Source: Spirodela intermedia | Lineage: Eukaryota > Streptophyta > Magnoliopsida > Alismatales > Araceae | NCBI GenBank assembly: GCA_902729315.2 | Contig: LR746270.1 | Location: forward strand, 3,372,501 to 3,436,500 | Direction of reading: 5' to 3' | Length of the DNA stretch: 64,000 nucleotides | Part shown: in pieces, positions 39,584 through 51,954 of the stretch | Layout: each line of letters begins with the position of its first letter | How positions within the stretch are numbered: position 1 is the stretch's first letter | Position numbers and translations under genes: made by a program | Notes under the pieces: generated by a model | Seen by the model: only the letters and a program-made list of their open reading frames with translations | Databases searched by the model: none | What the model was told of the DNA's origin: nothing

Positions 39584-40722
39584 CCCCACCTTTCCCTTCT
39601 GGTGAGTTTTTCTCCTCTCATCCTCCTCAATAAGTATTCTCCCCCCACACAAAAACCTTCTTTTATTCTTTACCTTTTTGGGCTGATTAGAATTTCCCCT
39701 CCTTTTCGTAAATTCCTGTCACCATTGTTAATAATTTGATTTCTTTCTAGATGGGTCTAGAAGACGATACCATTTTATTGATTTCATGAAAGCCTTTGAG
39801 CCTACCGTCGTACGCTATGATTTATTCACATATCACATAAAAACCTTGTATTTTATCAAAATTATTCATTCATCTCATTGCTGCCATCCACTAGCGTACC
39901 AAAGTGTTTCGAGGCTTAGAGGAGATGATCTTGTCTCTCTCTATTTTTTCTTTTGTTCTCAAGAGTTTCTAGCATGATTACTAAGTAAAATAATATCAAT
40001 CATGCTTCCAATTTTTTCTTTAAAAAGCTCAGATAAATCCTAGCAACAAGCAATGATTTGCGATTAATGCAGTCATGAAAGCATAGTTCTCCTGATCAAT
40101 CAGGACATGGAATTGTTGAGATTTTGGACATTGAATTCAACAAATATTCTAATAAAGACGAAATAATATTTTTTTTCTAAACGTGGAAAAGGAGCAATGT
40201 CACAACTTGTGTAGATTTTGTCCTGATTGTTAGGAAATTTACCAGGATTAAACTCACTATTTTTTTTTCACAATAGGTTTTAAATATCATCAAAATTTCC
40301 CATATTCGCTGTGCATGCCTCATTTATTTATTTTTACAATTACTTTGGATAATCTATCAAGTTCTATTTACATTAGAATGAATGCGAAGATGATTCTAAT
40401 AAAGATATTGCTGCCATTTTGGGTAAGAAAGAGAATCAAACCCATTAGATGGCTCGTTAATAGGAATTTAATTTATTAACGCGACTGGATAAAAAGATTG
40501 AAAATCATAGGCGACTCTTTAGTCTTGCATTTGACTTTTGGTCCGTGATCCTTGTGGGTCCGTGGTCACTTTGCCAAAAATGTGTTTCAACAAAAGTCAA
40601 CGATTGCCACAAATGGAAGCATGCGCACTAGATATTCTACAGGTGTGTGTGTGTGTGAGAGAGAGAGAGAGACTCACGAGAGAATAATATTGTGGCGACG
40701 ATTTCTTGTGAGGGGAATTGTA
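39584..40722. other. Intergenic region between convergent VDAC and GNAT-like genes
   Basis: AT-rich 3' flank with no recognised gene. A (GT)n(GA)n microsatellite lies at about 40643-40671, 50 nt from the GNAT-like stop codon and therefore probably in its 3' UTR. Confidence 0.6.
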
Positions 40723-41424
40723 TCAACTCGGAGAAGGAGGGCGGAACTTGCTCCCCCACTTGAGCAGGAGGTCTTCAATGGCGGCCTCCATCCTCGTCCC
40801 TCTTCCTCCCCACACCAACATATCCGCCAAATCGCTTGCAGACGACCCCTCCACCTCTCGCACCACCCTGAATCCCATCCTTGTGTAGAACCTGACCAGC
40901 TGTCCACCCTTTCCGTGAGAATCCCTCCAGAACCTTCCCCAAAATAGAAACCCTGACTCGGTCGTTACCTTGGAGTGGTACAGATCGGAATCGTTGATGG
41001 CGAGGAGCTCCGCTCTGCGGCAGCCGGAGTCGAAGCCGTGCCGCACGGCGGCGGCGCCGATGAAGAGGCCGAGGCCGAAGATGGACCGCTCGATCCGCAG
41101 CGTCGCCGGAGACATCTTCATCGAGTCGAGGTGGAGGATCAGGCCGCCCGTCCATGGCCGGAGAATCCCCTCCGCTCTGCCGAGCTCGGTCCCTCCCTCC
41201 GCCGTGCTCGTCCCAATCACGCGGAAGAGGGGCCCCGCAGTCTGAAGCTCCAGCCGCATGTTCTGCCGCCGGGAGGCCGCCACGATGTCTGCCATCGTCG
41301 GGATGAACGGAACTTCCGGCGACGGGGACGGCGACGGCGGCGGTGGGGGCCGTAGCGCCGCCGGAGAGGGAGAAGGGCCCCTCCACAGCGACGGTGGGAG
41401 ATGGAGGGAGAGAGGAGGAGCCAT
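40723..41424 (-). CDS. GNAT-like (N-acetyltransferase-fold) protein, 2 exons
   Basis: Minus-strand exons 41424-40969 and 40899-40723 give 210 aa. The 69-nt intron (40968-40900) is GT-AG and in frame, so the region also reads as a single 233-codon frame. Removal joins DSDLYHSK directly to LVRFYTRMGF, as expected for a GNAT fold, whose C-terminal half usually ends in an ARRLYxRxGF-like motif. Upstream, GLFIGAAAVRHGFDSGCRRAEL fits the acetyl-CoA-binding helix region. The proline- and serine-rich N-terminus with few acidic residues may be a plastid transit peptide. This is a conserved plant protein that I recognise only at family level; substrate and function are unknown. It is divergently paired with the CYP65 gene. 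Confidence 0.75.
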   Translation of the reverse strand: MAPPLSLHLPPSLWRGPSPSPAALRPPPPPSPSPSPEVPFIPTMADIVAASRRQNMRLELQTAGPLFRVIGTSTAEGGTELGRAEGILRPWTGGLILHLDSMKMSPATLRIERSIFGLGLFIGAAAVRHGFDSGCRRAELLAINDSDLYHSKVTTESGFLFWGRFWRDSHGKGGQLVRFYTRMGFRVVREVEGSSASDLADMLVWGGRGTRMEAAIEDLLLKWGSKFRPPSPS

Positions 41425-41896
41425 GTCTTTTCCCTTCCCTCATCTTGTCATCGTCCTCTTTCGTCCAATTTTGTTGTTCAGAATGTGTTAGCGGGCCGAG
41501 CTGTAAATGGGCCAGCCTGGAAGCCCGGTAAGCGCAACGGTCATGATCGTAGGTTTACTCTGTATGGGTACGCGTGTCGACAGATGAACGGACTTTGCGA
41601 TAATCCTGTGCTAGCTGGCCGATCTGTATATGGGCCGGCCCGGAGGCCCGGTAGGCGCAACGGTCAAGATGGGGGGGGGGGTTTTACTCTGGACGGGGGT
41701 ACGTGTCGAAAGATGAAGGGACCAAGTGATGAAGGCGGTGGCCTTAATATATAATAAATCTGCTGAGGTTTTTTTTATTTCGGGCCATTTTTCGCCGTCA
41801 GCGGTGGGAAGGAAGTTGATTCGGGGGAGATCAACTGAAGAACGAGCTCCGGCAGGCGGCGCCGCCATCGGCTTGGGAGGAAGGAAGGGGGGAGAG
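41425..41896. promoter_or_regulatory. Compact divergent promoter of the GNAT-like and CYP65 genes, with a 123-bp tandem duplication
   Basis: Only 472 bp separate the two start codons. Units beginning at about 41488 and 41611 are imperfect copies with period about 123 nt. Each has a TGGGCC site II core (41508-41513 and 41631-41636), a GCCCGGTA(A/G)GCGCAACGGTCA block and a TTTACTCTG-TACG(C/T)GTGTCGA-type block. The second copy carries a run of G near 41670. Confidence 0.75.
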
Positions 41897-44800
41897 ATGG
41901 GTAAGAAGCAGCACAGCAAGGATCGGATGTTCATTACTAAGACGGAGTGGGCCACCGAGTGGGGCGGGGCCAAGTCCAAGGAATCTGCGGCACCTTTCAA
42001 GCGCCTGCCCTTCTACTGCTGCTCGTTCGTCCCCAGGAACTCAACCCTAGGTTTATTCCAGATGCTATTTCTGTTCTTAATCTTGATCCTTGCCTCTGAC
42101 TTTCGTTCTTCCTCCTCGAAGAATCACGTTCACTCCGTTCGAGGATCCCGTCTGCACGGCCGATGGCTTCGTGTTCGATGTTCTGTGAGTGATCTCCATT
42201 GCGACATCATTAGGGTATTTGGGCTCTGGACTTATATCGGGTGAAACGATTTTGATTGGATTGGGAATTTGGTTGTAGGAATATAATCCCGTATATAAGG
42301 AAGTACGGGAAGCATCCGATCACTGCAGCACATCTCAAGGCCCAGGATCTCATTCCCCTCACTTTCCATAAAAATTCTGAGGGTAAGAGACATTTTATTC
42401 TTACTAATTATTTTTCTAAGCTATGTAACCTGTAACTCCGCCGAAACCTGTGACACATGCTGTCGTCCCTCCTGGTGACTTGTTGATGTTAATATAACAT
42501 GAAATGTGTCTCGGGGTTGGGCGTTTTATCCCCCATTCTCGTCTGAAGACTGCTTCTGAACCATACAAATGGTTCTAGTTTTTTTGAATCTCCTCGGGTT
42601 CCTTGGAGCGCAACAAAAATGCGGATGCTCTGGTCTCCTCGCTTTCTACCTGCGTGTGTATTACTCACCTTTTAACCATTGACTAGCTTACATTATTCAC
42701 TGGCTTCCTCATAAAGAACTAGTAAAATAATATCAGGTAGAGGTCCTGTCTTCTCGTCTGGAATCTCAAATGCGTTAATGGATACTTTTTAAGTCATGCC
42801 ATGCTTCACTAGCCGGAGCTTTTGAACTCATAGATTTGATTTGCTGACTAGAAAGCTAAACTTTTGAAAACACGTCCCTGGACGGCTGAAAACCAAGCAA
42901 TATGCTTCCTCACAGACTGGTTTTTTGGGTATTGATGTTGCCACAGGTGAGTTTCACTGTCCAGTTTTGAACAAGGTTTTTACAGAGTATACGCACATAG
43001 TTGCAGTGAAGACCACAGGAAATGTCTTCTGTTATGAGGTTCGTTCCCATTTTTTTACTTTTCTTCTCCCTTTTTTATTTTATTTCCGTCTTCAGTCTCC
43101 ATTGATTATTGTTTCTGTTCAGGCAATCAAAGAGTTAAATATCAAAACCAAGAACTGGAAGGAGCTGCTCACTGATGAGCCTTTCACCAAAGATGACCTA
43201 ATAACCATCCAGGTGACCACTAAATTAATTGTCACATTCATGCGCGTTTCTACACCGTAGCTAGCTAGTTTAATTATAAAATTCCACGCTTTCCTGCAGA
43301 ATCCAAATGCAATTGACAGCAAAGTTATTGTCGACTTCGATCATATTAAAAATAGTTTGACTGTTGAAGACGAAGGTACACTGTTTTGATTGTTGGTTTT
43401 TTTATGAATTCTATCAATTTTTTCACATGAAGACGATAATTTTATCCTCTCTCCTCTCCCCTCCCCTCCCCCGAAGATTTGCAGAGAATGAAGGAAGATC
43501 CAGCCTACAACATAAATATATCCGGTGATCTCAAACAAATGCTGAAGACACTGAAAAGTGATTCCGGAAAAGAAGTAGCATTACATGGTGGAGGTGGAAG
43601 TAAAGCTCAGAAAGAGAGAGCCGCTGCATTGGCTGCAATTTTAGCCTCAAAGACTGAAACCACTGGAGATTCTAAAACGAAGACCAAAGGAGAACCCAAA
43701 CCTGCTCAAGGCTTCAGCATTGTGGATGCTGCATCTGCTTCAGTTCATGGGAGAAGTGCTGCAGCAGCCAAAGCCGGCTCTAGTGAGAAGACCGCCGCCC
43801 GGGTAGCCATGCACATGGCGGGTGAACGGATACCTGTCAATGCTAAGCTTGTAAGCCCGCCACACAAACTCTAGACCATATCATCGGGTTTATTTGGTCA
43901 ACATTTTCTTAACTTCTGGGTCATGGGGTTGGACGATTCTCAGGTCAAAAGCCAATATACCACGGGAGCTGCCTCAAGGTCTTTCACATCTACCTCATAT
44001 GATCCTGTCACCAAAAATGAATATGAATACGTTAAAGTTGAGAAGAACCCAAAGAAGAAGGGGTATGTTCAGTTGCACACGAGCCATGGAGACCTGAACA
44101 TAGAGCTCCATTGCGACATAGCCCCACGGGCATGTGAGAATTTTATCACACTCTGTGAGCGTGGCTATTATAACGGAGTTGTTTTCCATCGGAACATCAG
44201 GTACATTATCCGCATCTTTAGCTGAGCAAGTGCCAAATCTTCCCCTCATTTTCATCAGTGATATAATCATCTTCTGTTGTATGAGTGATGGAAGGATCTT
44301 TTTCTCCTGCTTAGGAATTTCATGATCCAAGGTGGTGACCCGACGGGCACTGGCAAAGGAGGAGAGTCCATCTGGGGGAAGCCCTTCAAGGATGAGGTGA
44401 ACTCCAAGTTGCTTCATTCAGAAAGGGGCGTCGTCAGTATGGCGAACAGCGGCCCCCATACGAATGGTTCACAATTTTTCATCCTATACAAGTCTGCAAA
44501 TCATCTAAACTACAAGCACACGGTGTTTGGAAAAGTGGTCGGGGGCTTGACGGCCCTTGCAGCGATGGAGAAAGTCCCTGTCGATGACAGCGATCGCCCC
44601 CTGGTCAGTGATTCTTTTCCCTTTTTCCTTATTCAGTTCTAGTTGGTATCTGCTTTCTAAGGAAGTTTCTTTCTATACTGGGCTACTTTTGGTGTTATCT
44701 AGGAGAAGAATCTAGTCTACATGGAGACAAAAAAAATTTGGATCGAAAATATTTTGATTGTAGAGTTCTCCGGCTTTGTTTTAGAAGAAATACCAAGATT

Positions 44801-45759
44801 AAAAAAGATTAATAAAAATTGGAACTCATAATTGTCAAAAAAAACTAATAAAGATATTTATCTTCTCACGAAAAGAAACTTTTTTGATTTAATTTTTGGC
44901 TATATCGTCCCATATCAGATCTGGAATCTTGGTTCTTCCCAGAATTTGTACTTTATGATGCATATAAGCTTAAACCATGGATTATACCAATCCAAGTTCT
45001 TCTTTTTAACATTCATAGAAATAAAATAAAAAAATAGTCAAAATAAGAACATCAACGGAAATTTTTTTAAAAAAATCAGACCAGGTACAATTTTTTCATC
45101 TTTTCTTCATGGTGATCATAAATAATTTATAGTACCACAAATGCATTTTTTTCCCATGAATAAATGCCTCAATAAAATCAATAAACCAAGAGTGCCGCAT
45201 AGGTATTAATGGAATGGTCATGTGGGAAGAAAAAAGCTTCTCACAACACAGATTTCATTTCTGATGATGAGTATGTGACCGCTCTTATATATATCCTTCG
45301 GAGCTACCTCCAGAAGAACCCAACCCCTTTGTTAGAACTGAACTCTCTGTTTCTGCAGCAAGAGATCAAGATCACAGGCGTGACCATCTTTGTAAATCCC
45401 TACTCCGAGCCTGACGAGGAGGAAGAGCGCGCCAAGGAGGAGGAGAAGAAGAAAGCTGCCGATGCCGAGGATGTGGGTCCCAAACCATATGCTTCCATTT
45501 TTGGCTGCTTTATGAGACAATAATGTCTGAATTCCGAGTTGGAACTTTGCAGGATATGGTCGGCTCATGGTACAGCAACCCGGGCACTAGAGCAAATGGG
45601 TCGGCCCCAGGCAGTGGCGGCGTGGGGAAGTACTTGAAGTTAAAGACCTCTGAGGATCAAACGGTCAGCGGTGGCGGCAGCTTGCTGCAGCAGCAGGAGT
45701 CAACCAAGAAGAGAAAACTTGGCGTCTCTAGTGAGTTCAAAAATTTCTCTTCTTGGTGA
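41897..45759 (+). CDS. CYP65: U-box peptidyl-prolyl cis-trans isomerase CYP65 / PUB49, 11 exons
   Basis: Exons: 41897-42024, 42122-42184, 42279-42382, 42947-43038, 43123-43212, 43300-43375, 43477-43850, 43944-44200, 44315-44603, 45359-45472 and 45553-45759, giving 597 aa (Arabidopsis CYP65 is about 595). It starts [20 protein letters not shown]-box occupies about residues 37-110 ([25 protein letters not shown]). The cyclophilin domain spans about 350-505, with [19 protein letters not shown] and [11 protein letters not shown]. The C-terminus is KE-rich and ends EFKNFSSW, as in the family. The human orthologue PPIL2 is a nuclear, spliceosome-associated protein with E3 ligase activity. Without splicing, exon 1 runs into an intron and exon 10 ends in a false C-terminus, so the spliced model is required. 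Confidence 0.96.
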
Positions 45760-45958
45760 GAAAAATCTGTGTGGATTACGGCATCAGGCTGGAGAATTTT
45801 CCTGCTGAATGTTGTGAGAGGAAGTAGCGGAGGAGGGAGGTGCTCGCCGGGGTCAACATTGATGGGCTCTTTCCCGTTTGACTTCTATTGCCCTTGTGCT
45901 GAAGGGAGAAGAGCTATGTAGAGGCTACTCGAAGAAAGCTGAGCAGAAGCAGATGCTC

Positions 45959-45991
<33 letters not shown>

Positions 45992-47067
45992 GAGCAGAAG
46001 CAGAAACTCTAGAGAGAGAGAGAAAGAGGGGGGGAGGGAGAGAGAAGATTTGACTGGGTTTTTCCCTCCCTTTCCTGTTCTCACAGATGTTCTGGAGTCG
46101 TTCATTGGAGATCTCTTGTGATGTTTATGGGCTAATCCATTGTTAGAGACAGTCTTTTCCCAGCATTATGAAGCCTCGATACACACCACGGCGCTCATGA
46201 TCCGCTCTTGGTTTTTTTTTTTTTTTTTTTGGTCCGTAAATAGTTTGTACTACTTTATACTTTATTAAAATTAATCCCTTTTTTTCTCTCTCCTTCTCTG
46301 CCCTGATTCAAACCCGACCCGGGAAGAACCGAGCTTGTCTCCTCCTTATGGGCCATTAATTGATTAGCCCACTTTCTATCGAACGTCGTCGGATAATTTG
46401 AGCTCATTAATAATAATTCGGCCCACTAAACTCGGATAACTTCCCCCCCCACCTCTGCCTGGTTTGAGAGTACTTTCAAATGTTTCGCCCCCGCAAAGGA
46501 TGCAAGTACAAATATTATAGGATTCCAGGTATACCTACTTGGATAATATATCCCGGCTTCGCAACCCCCCCCCCCAAGGACATAAGAGTAAATTCCAATA
46601 TTTTGCCCAAAAGTACGATTGAAGGTATAAATACAAATAATTATTTTATGTTCAGAAGTGTCAATTTTTATGTCGAATTACCTCGCGCCACGCATCAGAG
46701 ATGTACATTTCAAGCTTTATGACGGTATAATATTTATTTATTATTATTTTATTAAAGTGACGTCAGGACGAAATGGATAATGAATAAATTTTTAGGGGTA
46801 CAAATAATTAATTAAGTAATTGCGTGTATATGTATATATAACGGGGGAGGACTATGATTGATCCGAGAGCCTGGGATTTCTACGGTTCTGCTACTCGCGG
46901 GCAACAAGGGGAAGCCGCCGAGAAGGCGAGGATCGGGGGAAGGACGGAGGAGGGAGGCCGTGGAGTTGATCGATCGGATCTGAGGTGTCTTCCGTTACAG
47001 AGAACGGAGAGGCGAGAACCCTAGTTTGTTCCTTCTCTTGGGATTTTCTCCGTCGCCAGCGCCGCCC
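45760..47067. other. 3' flank of CYP65 and promoter of ARL8
   Basis: The left part holds the CYP65 3' UTR with a duplicated 50-nt unit (45938-45987 and 45988 onward), each ending in a (GA)n run. A poly-T run lies at about 46209-46230. The 46.3-46.85 kb part is mostly AT-rich. A telo-box-like AACCCTAG near 47017 lies about 50 nt before the ARL8 start codon. Confidence 0.5.
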
Positions 47068-50000
47068 ATGGGACTCTGGGAAGCTTTCCTCAACTGGCTG
47101 CGCAGGTGGGGTGGTGCCTTATTTCGGCCGTTTTTTAAGATTTTATGGTTCTGGATTTCGTGGCTGTTATCCTGTTGGCCGTTGAGATTTTCTCCCCCTA
47201 CTGTTCCGGCGACGGTTTTATCGGGGGATTCGTTGAATTGATTAATGTATTTGGATTAATCTTATGGAGCGGTTTTGTCGCAATGATAGAGTTATTTTTC
47301 TTTTGTTTCAAATACTCTGCAAGTGATCAACGATACCCGGTTTTATGACAGTGATTGCTTAACTATTCTATTGCCGAAATTTTACGATAAAAAGAGGTAA
47401 TGAAATAACTATCACTGCAACCAAGGCATCGGTTTCATTGACCACCCAGTCTAGAGCTTTGAACTTCGAAGAAGAACGCAATTCGCCTTCTCACCTAAGT
47501 AACAGACCTGTTCTTTCCTTTCTCGGATGCTTGGCTTTTGGAGTTACTTTTCGATTCCACTTGAACCCTATTCAATGCCCGCTTATTAACATTATGACAT
47601 TAATATTGTTACTCATTTTGTTTGTTTCAGTGGTAAATCACAGATCATCCATTTGTTATCTAATGTTGATTTTCTATTATAGCCTCTTTTTCAAGCAAGA
47701 AATGGAACTTTCTTTGATAGGACTTCAGAATGCAGGAAAGACATCCCTTGTTAATGTTATTGCGGTATGTTCATCAGCCTTCATTTTCTTTATCCAGTGC
47801 GTCTTTTAGTTATTTGAGACAATCATGGGGTTCTCTGTCTCTTTTGCAGACTGGTGGCTACAGTGAAGACATGATTCCCACTGTGAGAATCGCAGTTTCA
47901 TTGAATATTTTTCACATGATTTTTTTTCTGTTATTGCTCTGCGAAAGGAATTTTCTCTAACTGGACTTGAATTTTGTAATGTTTGTATACAGGTTGGATT
48001 CAATATGAGAAAAGTCACCAAGGGTAACGTTACAATAAAGTTGTGGGATCTTGGAGGGCAGCCCAGATTTCGCAGTATGTGGGAACGATATTGCCGTGCT
48101 GTCTCAGCCATTGTGTAGGTCTCCTACCGTTATCTCGGTTACTTTCATGAATATCACTTATTTTTCATCCTTTAATTTTTGAGTAATTTTTTTCTCCATG
48201 TCTCGTTAATGAACAATATTATAGAAAATAATATTATATAGAGAAACACACGATATACTAAATATCATGATATTTTACTTAATTCCCTTACGATATCTCT
48301 CATCAATTATTGTCTTTGAAGTGTGCTTGCGACGGACGCTCTAGGACTGGCCAATCCTTAGGAAAAGACACCTGGATGATGACAATTTTGGAATTACGAT
48401 CCTGCTGCAGTCCAGATGAATGAGTTGCAACATGAGGTTTAGCTTACAGGAATTGCCCCCTCGGTTATTGGATTTTTGACCTCGGAAGACTGTTGAAATT
48501 GAGGACAGAGTTGCAACATGGGATTAGTTCATAGTCAGGGGTAATGGTTTAGTTTAATCCAATCAGATGGTTTGGTTGAGTAAGTTCAGAACATTTCATG
48601 GATTTTGATGTGACTTGAAAAGTCTGAAAGATGTTTTTATTGTGGATACATATCGAGAGATAATGGTCGTCAGCAGGAAGCATCATTAAGGATATAACAT
48701 GTCACTTTCATGAGTTGCAGTCAAATGATGAGAAGTTTCTTTTGCTTTATCAAGGTAGAGAACTGCTTCTATGACTAGTTAACCACTAGAAAAGATGAGG
48801 GCATTGAGATGATGGGTTTTGTTGTCTGGCACTAGTCTACGGCTGTGCAGTTGGAAAATTAAGCGTTGGTTCAAGGAAATGGCATGATCCATTCTTTTTG
48901 ACCGATGTTATGTTCCCTGAACTTGTGTTACATCTCTTTTTTTTGGCTCTCATATCTCCCACAACAATATGAAATGAAGAAAATTGGAAAATGCCATCAT
49001 GCTGTTTTTTTGTGGTTGATATACCTCATTGGTTGCTCATTAACTTCGTCACTTGACTAATCAAAAGAATTTTTATAAAAAAATTAAGACTTAAATGCAG
49101 TCTAATAGGTACCTAGATAAGAAAAAATGAACAATGTCCTTGTTCTTTATCATGAGATGAAATCAAGGCTGTCGAGATGATTAAGCAATCCACGTCCTTG
49201 TTGTCTTGCAACAAGAAAAAGCATTGGACGAGTTCCTAGACGAAGCCTACTTTTAAACATATATTAGGAAATATTATAAAGTACTAATTAGATACCAAGT
49301 GACTAATAATGTCAAGGATTTATCTCTACATAATACGCAAAATACACAAGGACATGTTTTACATATTCGTAGCACTAATACCATGTTAAGATATATATCC
49401 AATCTTTATGCTAAAAAAGTTGAACTTATTTTATTATTGTAAAATGTCTTCAAATGTCTGCCGATATAAATGGAATCACTAAAGATTATTTTGGTGATAT
49501 TTGTAAGAAGGGCAAAAGCGAATGGTAATGCAATGCTGGAAAGAAATGTGTCAAAGATAAAAAATCTGCTCTCAATACTTCCCGTTCTCTTTTTCACTAT
49601 CTTAGTCAGTTTATTTAAAACTTGATGACATGTGACAAGCACAATTATTTCCCGAAAATTTATCTAAAGTTGTGTTTATAAATTACTATTTCCTTTCATT
49701 CAGTCAGATTTAATCCGACCAGTGATAACACTTCATGATAAAAATCTTTTCAGGATTGAGGGATCTGCACGGATGCTTTCGTCTTTAGTACTTATGTACT
49801 TACTTCTGTTTGAGCTGGATGGCTCAAAATGAAGACGATTAGCAGACTCTCTTTCTGAACTGCCCCCTAGATTTTAGTGTGATGCATCTTGACATAGATT
49901 TGGTAGATAGACTTATTTCTTTGTTGATATAATCACAAAGTTTCTTTCTTACGTTCGGACCTTGATAATCCTACATGCGGTCGTGTTGGCAATGGGACTT

Positions 50001-50950
50001 GATCAGTAGCTAACCTCCCTCGTCCTGTTTCTATCTCTGCAACTTTTATCCAGACATTCAAGAGAGCTTAAAAACGTCAACCCCAGTGTTCTTAAAACTG
50101 TAACAGGATTACATCCTGGGTTTTCTTCAACTCCCTTGATTGTTACTCTTTCGATCAATTACAGCCTTTGCTTATCTGGGTTTGATCGTAAATAATCAAG
50201 CCCACTGATCTGGTTAGTCCGTTCATGTCAGCACATCGAAATCCACGTTAAATTGCCACTTTATACCAGTTCATGTTCTAAACGCCTGCTTGAGCTTACC
50301 CATTTTTTCCAGCAGGAATTTCAGGGAACGTTGTTGCCCAGATGAACAACATTCGGAGACCGGTTGCCCATTCTCTCTCTCTCTCTACTGAAGGGGATTA
50401 TTTTTCGCTGTGCTGGGATTATTGACCATATGTTCTTCCTTCACTAAGAAACACATCTCAGCTGCTACCTATGATACTTCTTTGCTATTTTTATTACTCT
50501 CTGAGCATGGGATTTATCTGCACAAAAAAAAGAAACATAACTCGGTATTCTGTATCTCCGTAGGTATGTTGTTGATGCGGCAGACAGGGAGACCTTGTCC
50601 ATCTCAAGAAGCGAACTCCACGACCTGTTGAGCAAACCATCGTTGAGTGGGATCCCTCTCCTCATTCTGGGCAATAAGATCGACAAGCCCGAATCTCTCT
50701 CTAAACAGGAGTTTGCTGAACAAATGTAACCAACCAGAGATTTTCAAGAAAAAAAAAAGATTTACTGGTTTTCTTTATTCTTTTTATCCATATTAATCTT
50801 CTTTTTTGGGTGGGGGGGGGGCGGTTCCACAGGGGGGTCAAGTCCATCACCAACAGGGAAGTCTACTACTTCATGATCTCCTGCAAGAACTCCACCAACA
50901 TCAACTCCGTTATTGACTGGCTGGTGAAGCACTCCAAGTCGAAGAACTGA
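47068..50950 (+). CDS. ARL8: ADP-ribosylation factor-like GTPase ARL8, 6 exons
   Basis: Exons: 47068-47105, 47683-47764, 47850-47882, 47993-48114, 50564-50725 and 50833-50950, giving 184 aa, the exact family length. The amphipathic N-terminus [12 protein letters not shown] is followed by the P-loop GLQNAGKTS (residues 26-34). Next come the switch regions with WDLGGQ (69-74, catalytic Gln74), NKID (129-132) and SCKN (162-165). ARL8 proteins act on late endosomes, lysosomes or vacuoles in membrane transport. In Arabidopsis they are also known as host factors used by tobamoviruses together with TOM1. All nucleotide-binding motifs are intact. Intron 4 is about 2.4 kb and holds no recognised gene. 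Confidence 0.97.
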
Positions 50951-51954
50951 TCGAACAGCGAGAGCCTCCGCCGCCACTTATTCCGATCATTTTTTAAGGT
51001 TGTGGGTTGCATCGATGCCATCATCATTGCCGTTTTTAACCTTTGTTGCTGAACATTTTATTTATTTATTTTCTTTCTTTTTTTGGGTGTTGCTAAGTAA
51101 ATCCCCACTACCAGATTCCTGTGAATATATCATAAAAATATTTTCTACTTTGGAGCTGATGCCTATCTCTTATAAATATTTAAAATATTAATATCTGCAT
51201 GGGCTCAGCCCTCACTTCTCTCCCCCTTCACCATCAAAAGACGCATTCACTGGATGGTTGGCGTTGAAGGACCAGGCCAATCTGAACCAGGGCATGCCGA
51301 TGACCCAGCTACCAGCCAAAGTGAATTCGTTTGCGCCAAAAGTCAACCCTTTTACGAAAATCGATGAGCAGGGTCGATTTTCTTTAGGTCGTTATCTGGG
51401 TCAAAAGTCAGACCCTTTTAGGCATATCTGAGTCAAACTAGGCCTAGATCTTCCAAGGATCCGGTGACCAGGTTGTTTCCGTTTAATTCTCTAAAGTCAA
51501 CCCTACTAGTAATATCAAAGGAGCTGGCTGATCTCAGCCTAGGTCCTTCAAAGGATCCGGTCACCAACTGTTTTAATTTAATTGTATCCAAAGTCAACCT
51601 TTCAATGATTTCGACAGAGTGGACGTGAACCCAATTTGAAGTCTGCAACTTGAATCGATTCAAAAATGCAATTCAAAGTCGCTATTTCCATAGGCAACCG
51701 TGTTCTCACAAACCCTAATTCTATTTAGGTTTTGATGATGAATGACGTAACCACAAGCGGCAAGGTTGAGTGGATAAAGTTAAATGAAACCCTAGTAGAA
51801 ACAGAAGACAAAGCGTTGATTGATTGAATCACGGTTCAAGAAGGCATCCGTGAACTACTTCAAAAATTGAAACCAAAAAAAAAAAAAAAAAAGAAAAACA
51901 TAAGGCAAGGTCACAATTCTCTAGAGTGTGATCTCCGCGGTGCCCTTTTCCATC
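50951..51954. other. Intergenic region between convergent ARL8 and RPS3a genes
   Basis: No gene. Short repeated phrases occur at 51340-51600 (AAAGTCAACCCTTTT-like; GGATCCGGT(G/C)ACCA; AAAGTCAACC), suggesting a diverged local repeat of about 60-110 nt. A poly-A run at about 51876-51893 lies 60-80 nt beyond the RPS3a stop codon on its strand. Confidence 0.5.

Noticed and set aside
47438-47809. 123-codon plus-strand frame containing the ARL8 P-loop
   Set aside because: The N-terminal part is intron sequence. Only 47683-47764 is the real ARL8 exon 2.
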